Assembly: GCA_009746045.1 (NCBI GenBank)
Contig: RPFO01002207.1
Span: 1 to 33,948, forward strand
Source: Mesostigma viride
Taxonomy: Eukaryota > Streptophyta > Mesostigmatophyceae > Mesostigmatales > Mesostigmataceae
DNA: 33,948 nt
Direction of reading: 5' to 3'
The notes below the pieces were generated by a model. The model worked only from the letters and a program-made list of their open reading frames with translations. It was not told the DNA's origin and made no database searches. Position numbers and translations under genes: made by a program. How positions within the stretch are numbered: the first letter of the stretch is position 1; each line of letters opens with the position of its first letter. Below, one piece after another: positions 25,559 through 33,948 of this stretch.

Positions 25559-27283
25559 GGGATGATTCCCCTAGAAAATTTCAGGACGACATTTCCAGTC
25601 AGGTGCAGGGCCAAGCCGGTCAAGGGTGTAAAATGGGATGAAGGGGAGGTGCCCCCAGCGGCCAGTTTGGTGATTCCAGCTGTGTTGCACCCCAGCAGTA
25701 TTGGCATAACTCACAGGAGCCTTGCTGCACACTCTCCTTTGACATATGACCAGCTGGTCCAAGAGATGAGCTCGCCTACTTTGTTTGAGGCTTGGAAGCT
25801 CGCCTTCTCCAAGGCATTGGAGGAGTGGTTGCAGTTTGAGTGTGCTGCACCAACAGACAGACGTCCCCCAGCATCAAGGAAGCTTGCTTTGAGATTTGTG
25901 CTGAAGAGGAAGGTTGTGGATGAGGTATCAGTGCCCCATGTCAGGCCTGTCCTGAATGAGTATCACGGCACGGGGAGTCTGCCAGGAGAGGAGCTATACA
26001 CGCCAGGGATGCTACACGACACATGGAGAATTTTGCTATGTCTCTACGTGGGGTTGCTGAACAGGGGAGCAGCTATGTCATCAGTGCTGCTGGACTTCAA
26101 GAGCGCATTTTTAAAATCTGATCCAGAAGTGGCCAGGAGGGTGTGGAAGCAGGATGAGCCTTACTGTGTTGAGGTGCCTGCAATCTGGAAGCTGGAGCTG
26201 CATCAACAATTCCTGGTTATTCTGAAGGGCCTGGAAGGACTCAGGTCGAGCCCAATCATCTGGAGACTCACGCTGCAGGAAGCTCTGATCAGTGAGTGTG
26301 GCTTGAGAGTGTCTTCAGTTGATCCCTGTTTGCTGCTGGCCCAATGGGAGGGTCTGCCAGTGTATGCTAGTTTGCATGGAGATGATCTGCATTTGCTAGC
26401 CCCCACGACCTGGCTGAAGAAGTTTATTCCTGTCATCAGTGGCAAGTTTTCACTGGGCAAGGAGCTGTGGCAGGAGCCAAACAAGCCTGTAGTGTTCTGT
26501 GGAATGCAGGCTACCCTGTTCAGGAGGGACGGGGAGTGGAGTATCAGGCTTCAGGCTGGAGGAGATTATAAACAGACCATTGTGAAGGCCTTGCCCGAGA
26601 AGATCACCCAGGCTGCAGGACCTGAGTTGAGAGGCATGTGGGCCTGGTTTGCCAGCATCTGTGGTCCGTCTTTGATGGTCCATAGCAGAATGCCTGATGA
26701 GGTGCTTGAGGATGAGAAGCCTCGAGTCATAGCCCGGTTGGTGGAGAGTACCCCTGATCTGATTTTGTCTGGGATTGACTTTGCCCAGCCTATCACCTTG
26801 GAGATCTTTGTTGACAGTTCCATGGATGCTCGCCAGGTTACCAAGGTCAGGGGGAGATCTGCTGCTCTGTTTGCTTTTTATCAGAGCAGGGCAAGTTTGT
26901 TCAGCTGGTACAGCAGACTGCAGAAGAGGGTCTGTATCAGTTCAGATGTGGCAGAATGCAGGGCCATATGCGAGGGGATCCAGTCCAGCTTGTACATAAA
27001 GGAGTTAATGCTGGAGCTGGCTTCAGTTACCCCTTGGACCTTGCAGATGGAGACGTTGTTGCTAACAGACAGCATGGGTATGGTCCAGTTTGTTCACAAG
27101 CAGCTGGCCAGAAGCCGGGACCTGGATTATTTGTTGCTGAAGGAGTTGGCCAGTTTGGTTGACTTGAAGCATATCCCTGGCGAGGAGAACCCTGCTGATG
27201 CATTGACCAAGCTGCCACACAAGGCCCAGTTAGAACTGCAGTGGGATATATTGCTTGAGAACACTGAAAGCTGTGAGCAATGA
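25409..27283 (+). CDS. Reverse transcriptase and RNase H (element C)
   Basis: The 624-codon open segment begins within the protease-like domain. The RT has Copia-type blocks: WRILLCLYVGLLNRG, then LLDFKSAFLKSD (about 26089-26124, first catalytic Asp), VDPCLLLAQW, and YASLHGDDLHLLAP (about 26361-26402), where Copia normally has YVDD. CGMQATLF follows. RNase H runs about 26795-27240, with IFVDSSMDA, SSDVAECRAICEG, LLTDSMGMVQ and KHIPGEENPADALTK, corresponding to the D-E-D catalytic set and the terminal ADxLTK block. TGA at 27281-27283 ends pol; element D begins 12 bp later. It converts element RNA to cDNA and removes the RNA strand. Confidence 0.9.
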   Translation: MLGEVTAPVMGVDVTFLVLEDYDGPVILGQNFLGNPGISIRATALRRDGWGMIPLENFRTTFPVRCRAKPVKGVKWDEGEVPPAASLVIPAVLHPSSIGITHRSLAAHSPLTYDQLVQEMSSPTLFEAWKLAFSKALEEWLQFECAAPTDRRPPASRKLALRFVLKRKVVDEVSVPHVRPVLNEYHGTGSLPGEELYTPGMLHDTWRILLCLYVGLLNRGAAMSSVLLDFKSAFLKSDPEVARRVWKQDEPYCVEVPAIWKLELHQQFLVILKGLEGLRSSPIIWRLTLQEALISECGLRVSSVDPCLLLAQWEGLPVYASLHGDDLHLLAPTTWLKKFIPVISGKFSLGKELWQEPNKPVVFCGMQATLFRRDGEWSIRLQAGGDYKQTIVKALPEKITQAAGPELRGMWAWFASICGPSLMVHSRMPDEVLEDEKPRVIARLVESTPDLILSGIDFAQPITLEIFVDSSMDARQVTKVRGRSAALFAFYQSRASLFSWYSRLQKRVCISSDVAECRAICEGIQSSLYIKELMLELASVTPWTLQMETLLLTDSMGMVQFVHKQLARSRDLDYLLLKELASLVDLKHIPGEENPADALTKLPHKAQLELQWDILLENTESCEQ

Positions 27284-27295
27284 ATTGCTTGGTTC

Positions 27296-27701
27296 ATTAG
27301 AAAATAGGTTTACCCTTTATCAACGTTCCTCTCACCGGCTGCGCCGCCAGTGACCGTTGGGTGCAGACCGTTGGCCCGAGGCCGCACGATGACAGGTAGC
27401 TGCCTAGTCACTGCATCGTGCGATCACAAATCAATGCACGCTGCAGTACGGTTCCTATCTAGGATACTCTAGTACCGTCCAATGACAGGACACTACGTAT
27501 ACTGGGTACTGACATCTGTCACGTACCTCAGTACCCAAAGTACCTATCTAGGGAAACGTATGCGACTCGACTAGCATCCCTATCTGCATAGCCCACGTGG
27601 TATTTATATTCACATACCAACGTGGGTTTACAAGGCTTATTCATACGTTGTATTCACAATGCCTTTGAGACTTAGTCTACAGCAAAGCATGGAGACTAAC
27701 T
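27296..27701 (-). repeat. 3' LTR of element D (406 bp)
   Basis: On the minus strand it begins AGTTAGTC at 27701, preceded by GG exactly as in element E, and ends at CTAAT (27296), similar to E's CTAAAT. A minus-strand TATAAATA lies at 27601-27608. Its 5' partner is beyond the right edge, so the boundaries rest on resemblance to E and on the position 12 bp past element C's stop. GGTTC at 27291-27295 is the predicted target duplication. Confidence 0.65.
27601..27608 (-). promoter_or_regulatory. TATA box in the element D LTR
   Basis: The minus strand reads TATAAATA, flanked by an inverted pair (CCACGTGGG-like sequence on one side and CCCACGTTGG on the other). In a 3' LTR it would not drive the element; it supports the LTR's orientation. 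Confidence 0.5.
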
Positions 27702-28075
27702 CCAGTATTGTTTTATTATTTATTTCTTAATGCAGGTCTGCACCCCCAACATTATTGTTATTGTTTTTAAGTTGATTAGGGGTACAAAAGAGACATGGCT
27801 GGTTGAGCCAGGTTGGTTACAGCTGGCTGTTCTGGCCAGGTGTTATATTGCACATTAAATAAGGTGTACACAGCTGGCTGGTTTGGCCAGGTACTGAAGC
27901 ACACATTAAGTAAATGGATACAAAGCTTGTGTCCTCAAGCTGCAAATGGATACAAATCTGACCTAGCCAGCACTCACACCCCACAACGAATGTGTTGAAT
28001 TTTATGGCGCCCAGCAGCTATCGCTGTGGTAAGGGGGTGTGGTGGTTGTGTACTGTGCTATGGCCAGTCATTTAT
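27702..28075 (-). other. 3' noncoding region of element D with a 51-bp tandem pair
   Basis: No coding region. Two tandem units begin ACAGCTGGCTG at 27819 and 27870, each followed by TGGCCAGGT and a CACATTAA(A/G)TAA block. A partial third lies just before (about 27795). The minus-strand sequence next to the LTR is A-rich (AATAATAAAACAATACTGG) and is the likely primer tract, less purine-pure than in E. Confidence 0.6.
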
Positions 28076-31000
28076 TCAAACACTGACTCTGATATCATAG
28101 GGGTTCATGTTCTGAAAGAGGAGCTGGTACTGTTGGCCAGCAGCATCCCGCAGCTTCGTTAGAGCGTCTGCTGGGTTGTCCTCATCATCCACATGAGTCC
28201 AGCTGGAAAAGTAGGTTGCCTCCTGTTTGAGGATCACCCAATCCAGGTCAGTGTGGACAGCAGCAGAACAGATTTCTTGGTTAGAAAACTGATCACAGAA
28301 AAGCTGTCAGTGTAGAGATGTGAGATAACATTGCATGTGCTGCCTGCCTGGGTTTGTAGCCAGGTGAGCATGTGCTGCAGGGAACGAGCATGCAATGCAG
28401 CAGACACCACAGCACGACATTCAGCTGAGTTGCTGCTGCCAGGTTTTCTGCGGTGTAGCCTGCTGTACCAGGAAGTGAGGGACATGTAATCTGACCTGTT
28501 GGTGAGAAAAAACAGCCCTGATTCCCGTGCCCCCATCTGATTGATTGTTCTGCTCTCCATGGAGCTGTCCATGACACATTGGATGTGGATGTCTTCCATC
28601 AGATTCAGGCCATGGAGGATGAGGGGGGGACAGTCATTGACCAACTTCCTGATGTGACTGCATTTGATCTTGACTAGAACATCATGGGTGACCCTGCTGA
28701 TGACAGCTAAGGGAGCCCCACAGATGGCTGACCACCACCCCAGTTTGCCCTGAACAGTGGCACACATATGTAAGGGGAGGTAGTTGTCCTGCAGCAGATC
28801 TAGACAATCTTGGATATATTCTGCAGGAGGGGAGAGAGAGCAGACCCACTGATCTGGCTGCCTATGCAGCTGCAACATGATGCCACAGAACTGGATGGGG
28901 GTTGTGCTCAATTCCACCTGTTTGCCAATCTCATATGATTCCTGGACCTGCTGAATAAAGGTTTCCACCTCAGCTCTAGGCCCACAAATGAGTTGGTCAT
29001 CTCCATGCCACACAAAGAACAGCAGTCCAGAGGGGGTGGGTACAACAAAAAAGCATGGGTCCAGGTCATCATACGTGGCCTTGAGCTTTTTGAATACTTC
29101 CTCTGCTGAGTCTCTGAAAATTTTTGGGGCACTGACAAGCCCTTCCACCCCAATGTTGATGATAAGGTGGGGCTCATCAATATAAGGTTTCCACACAGCT
29201 GGGGTGTCTACCACGTACACCTTCCCTTTCCACACAGATTCAGCCTTTTCTGGGTCCCCCCTGAGGAAGGCCCTTTTAATATCAGTGGCTTTGCAGACAT
29301 AGTCTTGGCCTGCATTGAGGTTGTGGAGGAAGAGGGAGAGCATGATCCTGAGTGAGGTTTGTTGCAGCCCAGGTGTGTATGTTTCCCCTTTTGGCAGTGT
29401 GGAGGTCCCCTTTAATTCTGTGACACATGGTCTGGCATGGAAGATTGGGGAGCCCACTTTTTGTGGTTTTTGTTTGAGAACAAATTTTAATCTGAGCTTT
29501 TTGGCTCCCTCTGGCACGTCCCATGAAGGGGTGACAGGCGGTTTGTATTGAGGGTTTTTGGGGTTGGGCAGGACCCATTCCTGCCTGGCTTGGTGGACAA
29601 TGGCCATCAGCCACTTGGTAAACCCTTTTTGTGTTTTGCATTCTTGTATGACGTGGGAGATTTGGTGGGGTGAGTGCATGGCTATGTCCCACTTACCCAG
29701 CCCAAAGGCTGAGGGATGGAGGAACTGGCTGTGCACTAACTTGTCCAGATCAGGGATCTCCCCTGGTGCATACTGAGTGTTGACTGCCTTGATGACAGCA
29801 TCCATACCAGGGACAATACTGGAGAGAGGGATTTTAAAGTGGTCCAGAGGAACTGCACCCACCCCTGTGACACTGAGCTCATTAGCTGAGATAAGCACCC
29901 CAGGATAGGATACAAAAGGTTCCCCCAACAAGGTGTTACCAGAGTACCCCTCCACCACCTGGAAGGGTGTCTGAATACCAAGTATAGGGAGCATCACTTG
30001 TCCCACTACATCCAGTGAGCTTTGGCCTGAGAAATCCTGCACCCGTGCCCAAAATGAAGGTGCAATCTCAAGACCAGGGATGGCTTGTGCACTGATCACA
30101 CTGACCTGTGCCTGAGTGTCTATTGCCAGGGTCCAGGGGTCCTGACTAGTGCACACAGCTGAGACTTTTGCCAACCCTGCGGCCACAGCAGCTTGTTGCT
30201 TATGTGACCTGTGTAATGCTTGCAAGGCGACTGCCAATCTTGACCTCAGAGCGGGAGGGTTGGCAGACAATTTGGTGCCTTGGGGCTGAGCTAATGCTTC
30301 CAACCCAGCTACCTCGTGCCTGGTTAAGCAATCCCCAGGTTGTGAAGTGGGCCTGGCTTCACTGAGGGTGGAAGGGTTCACAGAGGGTGCTGTGGTGCTG
30401 TCAACAGCAGTAATTGGTGGCTCAGAGCTACTGCTGGGCATGCTGGAGTTGCCAGATAGAAGTAGTGAGTCCATGCTTAAAGACTCTTCCCCAGGCACGT
30501 CTGCCATGGGAGAATAATACTTCTTAATTCTATGACAGCTCACCCTGTGACGCTTCCCATTGATATTGTGCTTGACCTCCACGGTCTTGCTGTTTTTGGT
30601 AAATCCACGGATGGTAACTGGACCTAGCCAAGTTCCAACCTTACCAAAGCTGTTTTCCTTGTAATAGAGAACTTGATCACCTTTTTGGAATACTGGCCTG
30701 GAATGGGTTTTATCTTTTTCTGCCAGTTTTGCTGAGGTTTGTGCACGTGCAGTGTTGTACAGTGCTATCACCTCTGGGGGATATACACCTGCCTGCAGGC
30801 CTGCTGGGATTACTTCACCCCACGTGGCATGCAAGACAGGTCTCATGTTTAGGGTTGTGCACATTTCATGACACCAGAGTGCCCTGTCACAATAGACCCC
30901 TGAAGTAGCATCCTTGGAAGGATTTTTGGCTAGTAGGGTTTTGACAGATCTGATGGTTCTTTCAATGACCCCCTGACCCTCATGATCTTCCAGCCCAGCA

Positions 31001-31956
31001 ATCTCTATTGCTTCACACCCTTCCAGGTCAGTCAGACAAGAAAATTGTTGATCAAGCAAAATTCTGTCAACTGGGTAGAATCTGGGTAAAGCAATCATGA
31101 GTGCAACACGTAGCTGCCCTGCAGACATGCCAGGTAGGGGTTCCATTACTGTGAACCTGGACCATGAGTCTTTTAGGATCAGGTAGGGTTGGACATCTTT
31201 GTTGATGTGCATCACATCCCCCACTATCATGCCCCTATTGGTGGAAGGAGTTGCAGTATGCCATTTTTGAGGTTTGGGGCTATTGAACTGACATTCTTGA
31301 CAGTGTTGTCTAGCCAGTTTTACTGCATTCCTGAGTTGTTTTCCCATGCTACTACCCCCCAGCCGTCTGGCCAGTTCCTCAGCCACTGTTTCATGACCCA
31401 TGGCTAGGTGCAGCTGATGAGCAAGCTCCTTGATATCTATGGAGTTGTCAACAGTAGGGGTTAGTGCTTTTATGTAAGGTTCCAGAACAGGGTGTTGGGA
31501 GGACAGTAAGGTTGCTGCCTCAAAATCAATTATGCCCTGGTTGCCATCCCCAATGGTAATGAGATCATCATCCTCAGAGTACATAAGGTGAGTGAACTCA
31601 CATTGATTTGGGTAGCGAGGCCTGTTGCAACGGCTGCCTGGAGGCCCCAGGGGATGACGTGCGTGCCAGCAGCCCGGGCAGAGATCCACCCCGTTGGCCA
31701 GGGAGTCGTTGTTGGGGCAGTTGTGCCGTGCGTGCCCTCGTTGGAAGCACCTCAGGCACCTTATGGACCCCCCAGGGTTGCCAGGCTGGTTGTTGTTGTT
31801 GTTGTTGTTGTTTCCCTGCTGGGACCGGTTCTGGCCCTGCTGGGACCTGTTGTTGTTGTTGTTTTGGCCCTGTTGGGACCTGTTGTTATTGTTGCCCTGC
31901 TGGGACCTGTTGTTGTTGTTGTTGTTGTTGTTGTTGGGGTTGCCATGCAGGGGCAC
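28076..31956 (-). CDS. Pol polyprotein: knuckle, integrase, protease-like, RT, RNase H (element D)
   Basis: One frame runs from about 32170 through 31956 to 28234. Asn/Gln-rich repeats precede the knuckle CLRCFQRGHARHNC (about 31758-31717) and a second cysteine group. Integrase has LHLAMGH with CQEC (31413-31285), GDVMHI (about 31215), LLDQQFS (about 31050) and VIERTIRS (about 30965). A protease-like block follows, with AIDTQAQVSVIS (about 30125) and NTLLGEPFVSYPGVLI (about 29930). RT has ATDIKRAFLRGD (about 29275) and VWHGDDQLI (about 29000). RNase H has VMDSSMES (about 28570), NSAECRAVV (about 28425) and YTDSFSV (about 28305). A frame change near 28280 leads to NPADALTKL and TGA at 28076-28078. 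Apart from that break, pol is open. Confidence 0.88.
29900..30140 (-). other. Protease-like domain located between integrase and RT (element D)
   Basis: The block AIDTQAQVSVIS, then WARVQDFSGQSSLDVVGQ, VMLPILGIQTPFQVVEGYS and NTLLGEPFVSYPGVLI follows the retropepsin layout: active-site strand, flap, then the ILGxxFL-type second block. Gln replaces the glycine of D(T/S)G. Element C has Asn there and the same flanking AQVSV. Confidence 0.72.
31789..31935. repeat. AAC/GTT trinucleotide tracts in gag-pol overlap (element D)
   Basis: Runs of GTT on the plus strand alternate with CCCTGCTGGGACC-type units. On the minus strand they encode polyasparagine separated by RSQQG in the pol frame and polythreonine in the gag frame. 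Confidence 0.9.
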
Positions 31957-32027
31957 ACGGTGCCACGTGTTGCCACGCCCCTGAGAGCCACTGCCCCCTT
32001 GGTGGGAGGACTTGTGGGTCTTGGGTG

Positions 32028-32034
32028 CCCCCCC
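32028..32034 (-). promoter_or_regulatory. G7 heptamer, candidate -1 frameshift site (element D)
   Basis: On the minus strand gag reads CAG GGG GGG CAC. The pol frame is -1 relative to gag and both are open here, so G GGG GGG is in correct phase for X XXY YYZ slippage. All-G heptamers are not strong classical sites. A simple homopolymer indel, or a switch elsewhere in the overlap 31761-32170, explains the data equally well. Confidence 0.35.
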
Positions 32035-33948
32035 TGGCTGGCCTGCCCCTTGCGTTTGTGGCCTTGGACACCCTGGACCTTGGGGTCCTGGGCCTGGTTG
32101 TTGCCAGTACCCAGGGGGTCCACTGCCTCCTCGATATAGAGCATGGCAGCTCTGAAGTTGTCCCAGAGGGACTTGAGGCCTGTAAGCAGGGTAGCCAGGA
32201 CAGAAGGTTGCAAATTAGCTTTTGTTAGCCAGGTGTGGATGAGATACCTTGGTTGGAGCTTGAGAAGCTCAAGGTCTTTCTCAATCATTACCCTGTATGT
32301 TTTTGCATCCCCAGAGAGGTTATTCTTGTTCACCTTATATGCAGCAAGCCAGTTGAAACGTTCTACTGCTTCCATGTGGTTATTGGTAAGCACTAGCTGT
32401 TTCAGATCAGTGATAAAGGTAGGCCACTGTTCAATGGCTGCTTCAGGTGTCAGGGTACGTTCCTGATAGGTTTGAATCAATGCTCTGATTGCAGGAGATG
32501 ATTGATGGAATGTGGAGGAGGCCCTGAGAGCCTTAAACTGATGTCTAAGGTTAAGACCTTCCATCCCATACTCCAAAGCAAAAACAAATTGCTTAGCTTG
32601 TTCAACAGTGTGACCCTCAGGCAAGCCAGCAATATTGATTTTGGATTCCTTTTTATGAGGGTTAAACACACCTGTGAGAGGGGGGTTGGCCCTCAAGAAG
32701 CGTCGGTTGCTTGTTGCAGGCGGGTGGGGTCCAGGTTGATGGTCCCCCGCTCATACCGCGACATCAGGGCGCGCAGGCCCTCGACAGTTTGCAGCTGGTT
32801 AGCTGTTAACTGCTGATCTTGCAACGAGGCCAGCTGGGCCTGGAGAATGGCGAGCTGTTCCAGGACATCCCCGCTCCTTGGGGGGGCCTCAGCAGGCCTG
32901 TTGGGTGCCTGTGGCACCTCTGCACCTCCCCCCAGGGCCTCCTGGGGTCCTGGCCACCCCCCCTGGTTTGGGAGGGGGCCCCAACCCACAGGGCGAACCT
33001 GGGGTGGGGGGGAGGGGAGGGGGGGTCATGGTGGCCCTGGGGGAGCCCGGGGGTGTCCGGGTAACCCCACTGGGTCCAGCCCCATCGGTGGAGGGGCGGG
33101 CAGGGGTGTCTGCCTCTGCTCTCCTCCTGGCCTCCTCCCGCATGAGACGCTTCATCTCCTTGCGTACCTCATGCTCCCGGAGGGCTGCCTGAAAGGCAGC
33201 CTCATCCTCGGGTATGTCAGGGAGTGGTCTCCCATGATCATAGCAGGCCGGACTGGACAGTCCGCCTCTTTGCCCTTCCTCGCCCAGGGCCAGCAGTCCC
33301 TCCTTGTACTGCAGGGGTTGGGGGGAGAGGGTTTCTTGCTGGTGGTTTCCAGCGGGGGGGCTTCTTCAGCTACCACCCCATGTTTGGCCAAGATGGCCTC
33401 CGTGACCCTGGCTTGGGTGATGGAGGACATGGTTTTAAAGTGTGCTGACCGAGCAAGCTCGGCCAGGTCTTGACTGTCCGCATAGTCCATGGGATAGTCA
33501 GCATTTTTTAAGAGGTCACGTAACCGCTGGGTGGCCTCGCGGTACGCGTCCGCCATCGCCTGGTGGGTAGCCAGGCGACGGGCGGCTTCCTCTTCATATT
33601 CTTGCCGCTTAGCGGCGAGCCGAAAAGCCGCCTCTCGGCGGACCTCTCGGTCCCGCTGCCGCGCTCGGCGTTCTTCATTTGCCACCAGCGCGGCCTGCTC
33701 GACCGCCAGGAGCGCTGGGGTAAGATTGATCTCAGTCTCCCCATCGGGGAGACTGGCAGTGTCGGATACCTCATCGTCGGACATTGGTTGTCCGGCGATG
33801 GGTTCCACAGGTTTTCGCACCACCCGTGCGAGTTTAATACTCTCCATGTCCTTCTTCTTGCGAAGAAGGGACGCAGAGGGTCGCCCAAACGTTAGCTCAA
33901 TGTGGTTATGTCCCTGGGCGAAAGGGACATTAAGGTTTGATGTGGGCG

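Larger units (their letters stand above)
13447..27295 (+). mobile_element. Element C: Copia-like element with INT-PR-RT order, interrupted three times
   Basis: It reads left to right: LTR, upstream ORF, gag, in-frame TGA, integrase, protease-like domain, RT, RNase H (stop 27283). Three insertions interrupt it: the palindromic element (16756-17795), element E (18783-24997) and element D (from 27296). Deleting the first two, each with one copy of its 5-bp duplication, keeps the pol frame open across both junctions. About 6.6 kb of C is present once insertions are subtracted. The 3' LTR should lie beyond D, outside the window. A broken upstream ORF and two frame breaks near the protease indicate an inactive copy. 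Confidence 0.85.
31761..33908 (-). pseudogene. Gag with N-terminal coiled-coil region (element D), frame-broken
   Basis: A candidate start is ATG 33847 (MESIKLARVV), but the frame stays open to the window edge. The first 120 residues are strongly charged and helical (ALVANEERRARQRDREV, AAFRLAAKRQEYEEEAARR), likely a coiled coil. The frame changes at about 33350-33300, in G-runs, and gives REHEVRKEMKRLMREEARRR and a Pro/Gly-rich stretch. It changes again near 32950 (VLEQLAILQAQLASLQDQQ, another coiled coil) and near 32715. The 32696-31761 segment is the Gag core (EGHTVEQAKQFVFALEYGM, IEQWPTFITDLKQLVL). The knuckle lies in the pol frame. Three breaks at or near homopolymers could be decay or assembly error. 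Confidence 0.75.
27296..33948 (-). mobile_element. Element D: Copia-like element with INT-PR-RT order, 5' end off window
   Basis: It reads right to left from beyond 33948: gag (frame-broken), zinc knuckle, integrase, protease-like domain, RT, RNase H (stop 28076), 3' noncoding region, LTR. It belongs to the same lineage as C and E by domain order, HGDD in RT and AGTTAG LTR start, but protein similarity is moderate. It lies directly after C's RNase H stop and so is nested in C's 3' untranslated region. Its missing right end should be followed by GGTTC and then C's 3' LTR. Confidence 0.82.

Noticed and set aside
27296-27701. Considered as the 3' LTR of element C
   Set aside because: It shares no visible similarity with C's 5' LTR, has a TATA box on the minus strand, and its AGTTAG start with preceding GG is on the minus strand, fitting element D.

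Overview
The window is a stack of nested transposable elements from a eukaryotic nuclear genome. There are no operons or bacterial signals. The elements are a Ty3/gypsy chromovirus, a LINE reverse-transcriptase fragment, three Copia-like LTR retrotransposons of one lineage, a palindromic non-autonomous element and a small TIR element. The mix, the GC-rich coding sequence and the low-complexity Gln/Asn/Ser tracts suggest a plant-lineage genome with heavy repeat load. A charophyte alga such as Chara is my guess, but nothing here proves it. I recognise no ordinary host gene.

Layout. (1) 1-10887, minus strand: chromovirus 'B'. Right to left it has a 5' LTR (10304-10887), a long leader with a small ORF resembling the RNase H1 N-terminal hybrid-binding domain (9220-9558), gag with a CCHC knuckle and a polyglutamine tract, protease, RT, RNase H, integrase, a GPY/F module and a chromodomain (ends 2656), then an unassigned broken coding region (335-2574). 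At least six frame breaks make it a pseudo-element, and its 3' LTR lies off the left edge. (2) 10888-13446: a decayed zone with a truncated LINE RT, a spaced GGTGGGACA repeat, a GGT microsatellite, an inverted LTR fragment, and a 493-bp TIR element (12798-13290) with ATAT target duplications. (3) 13447-27295, plus strand: Copia-like element 'C', with 5' LTR, an upstream ORF, gag, an in-frame TGA, integrase, protease-like domain, RT and RNase H. C is interrupted by a 1,040-bp palindromic element (16756-17795; duplication CCCTG), by element 'E' on the minus strand (18783-24997; duplication CCTCT; 644-bp LTRs that read identical), and by element 'D' on the minus strand (27296 to beyond the right edge), which sits 12 bp past C's stop codon.

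Removing the palindrome and E, each with one target-site copy, rejoins C's pol reading frame across both junctions, so those boundaries are well fixed. E carries an upstream ORF, gag and integrase, but a deletion took protease, RT and most of RNase H, so it must have moved using proteins supplied in trans.

The most unusual content is the C/D/E lineage. Its pol order is integrase - protease-like - RT - RNase H instead of Copia's protease - integrase - RT - RNase H. The protease motif reads DTN or DTQ instead of D(T/S)G, and the RT box reads HGDD instead of YVDD. Gag and pol are separated by an in-frame UGA-CU(A/U)-G in C and E. LTR ends are AGTTA...-type instead of TG...CA, and the palindromic element has the same ends and the same 5-bp duplication size, suggesting that it is a non-autonomous client of this machinery.
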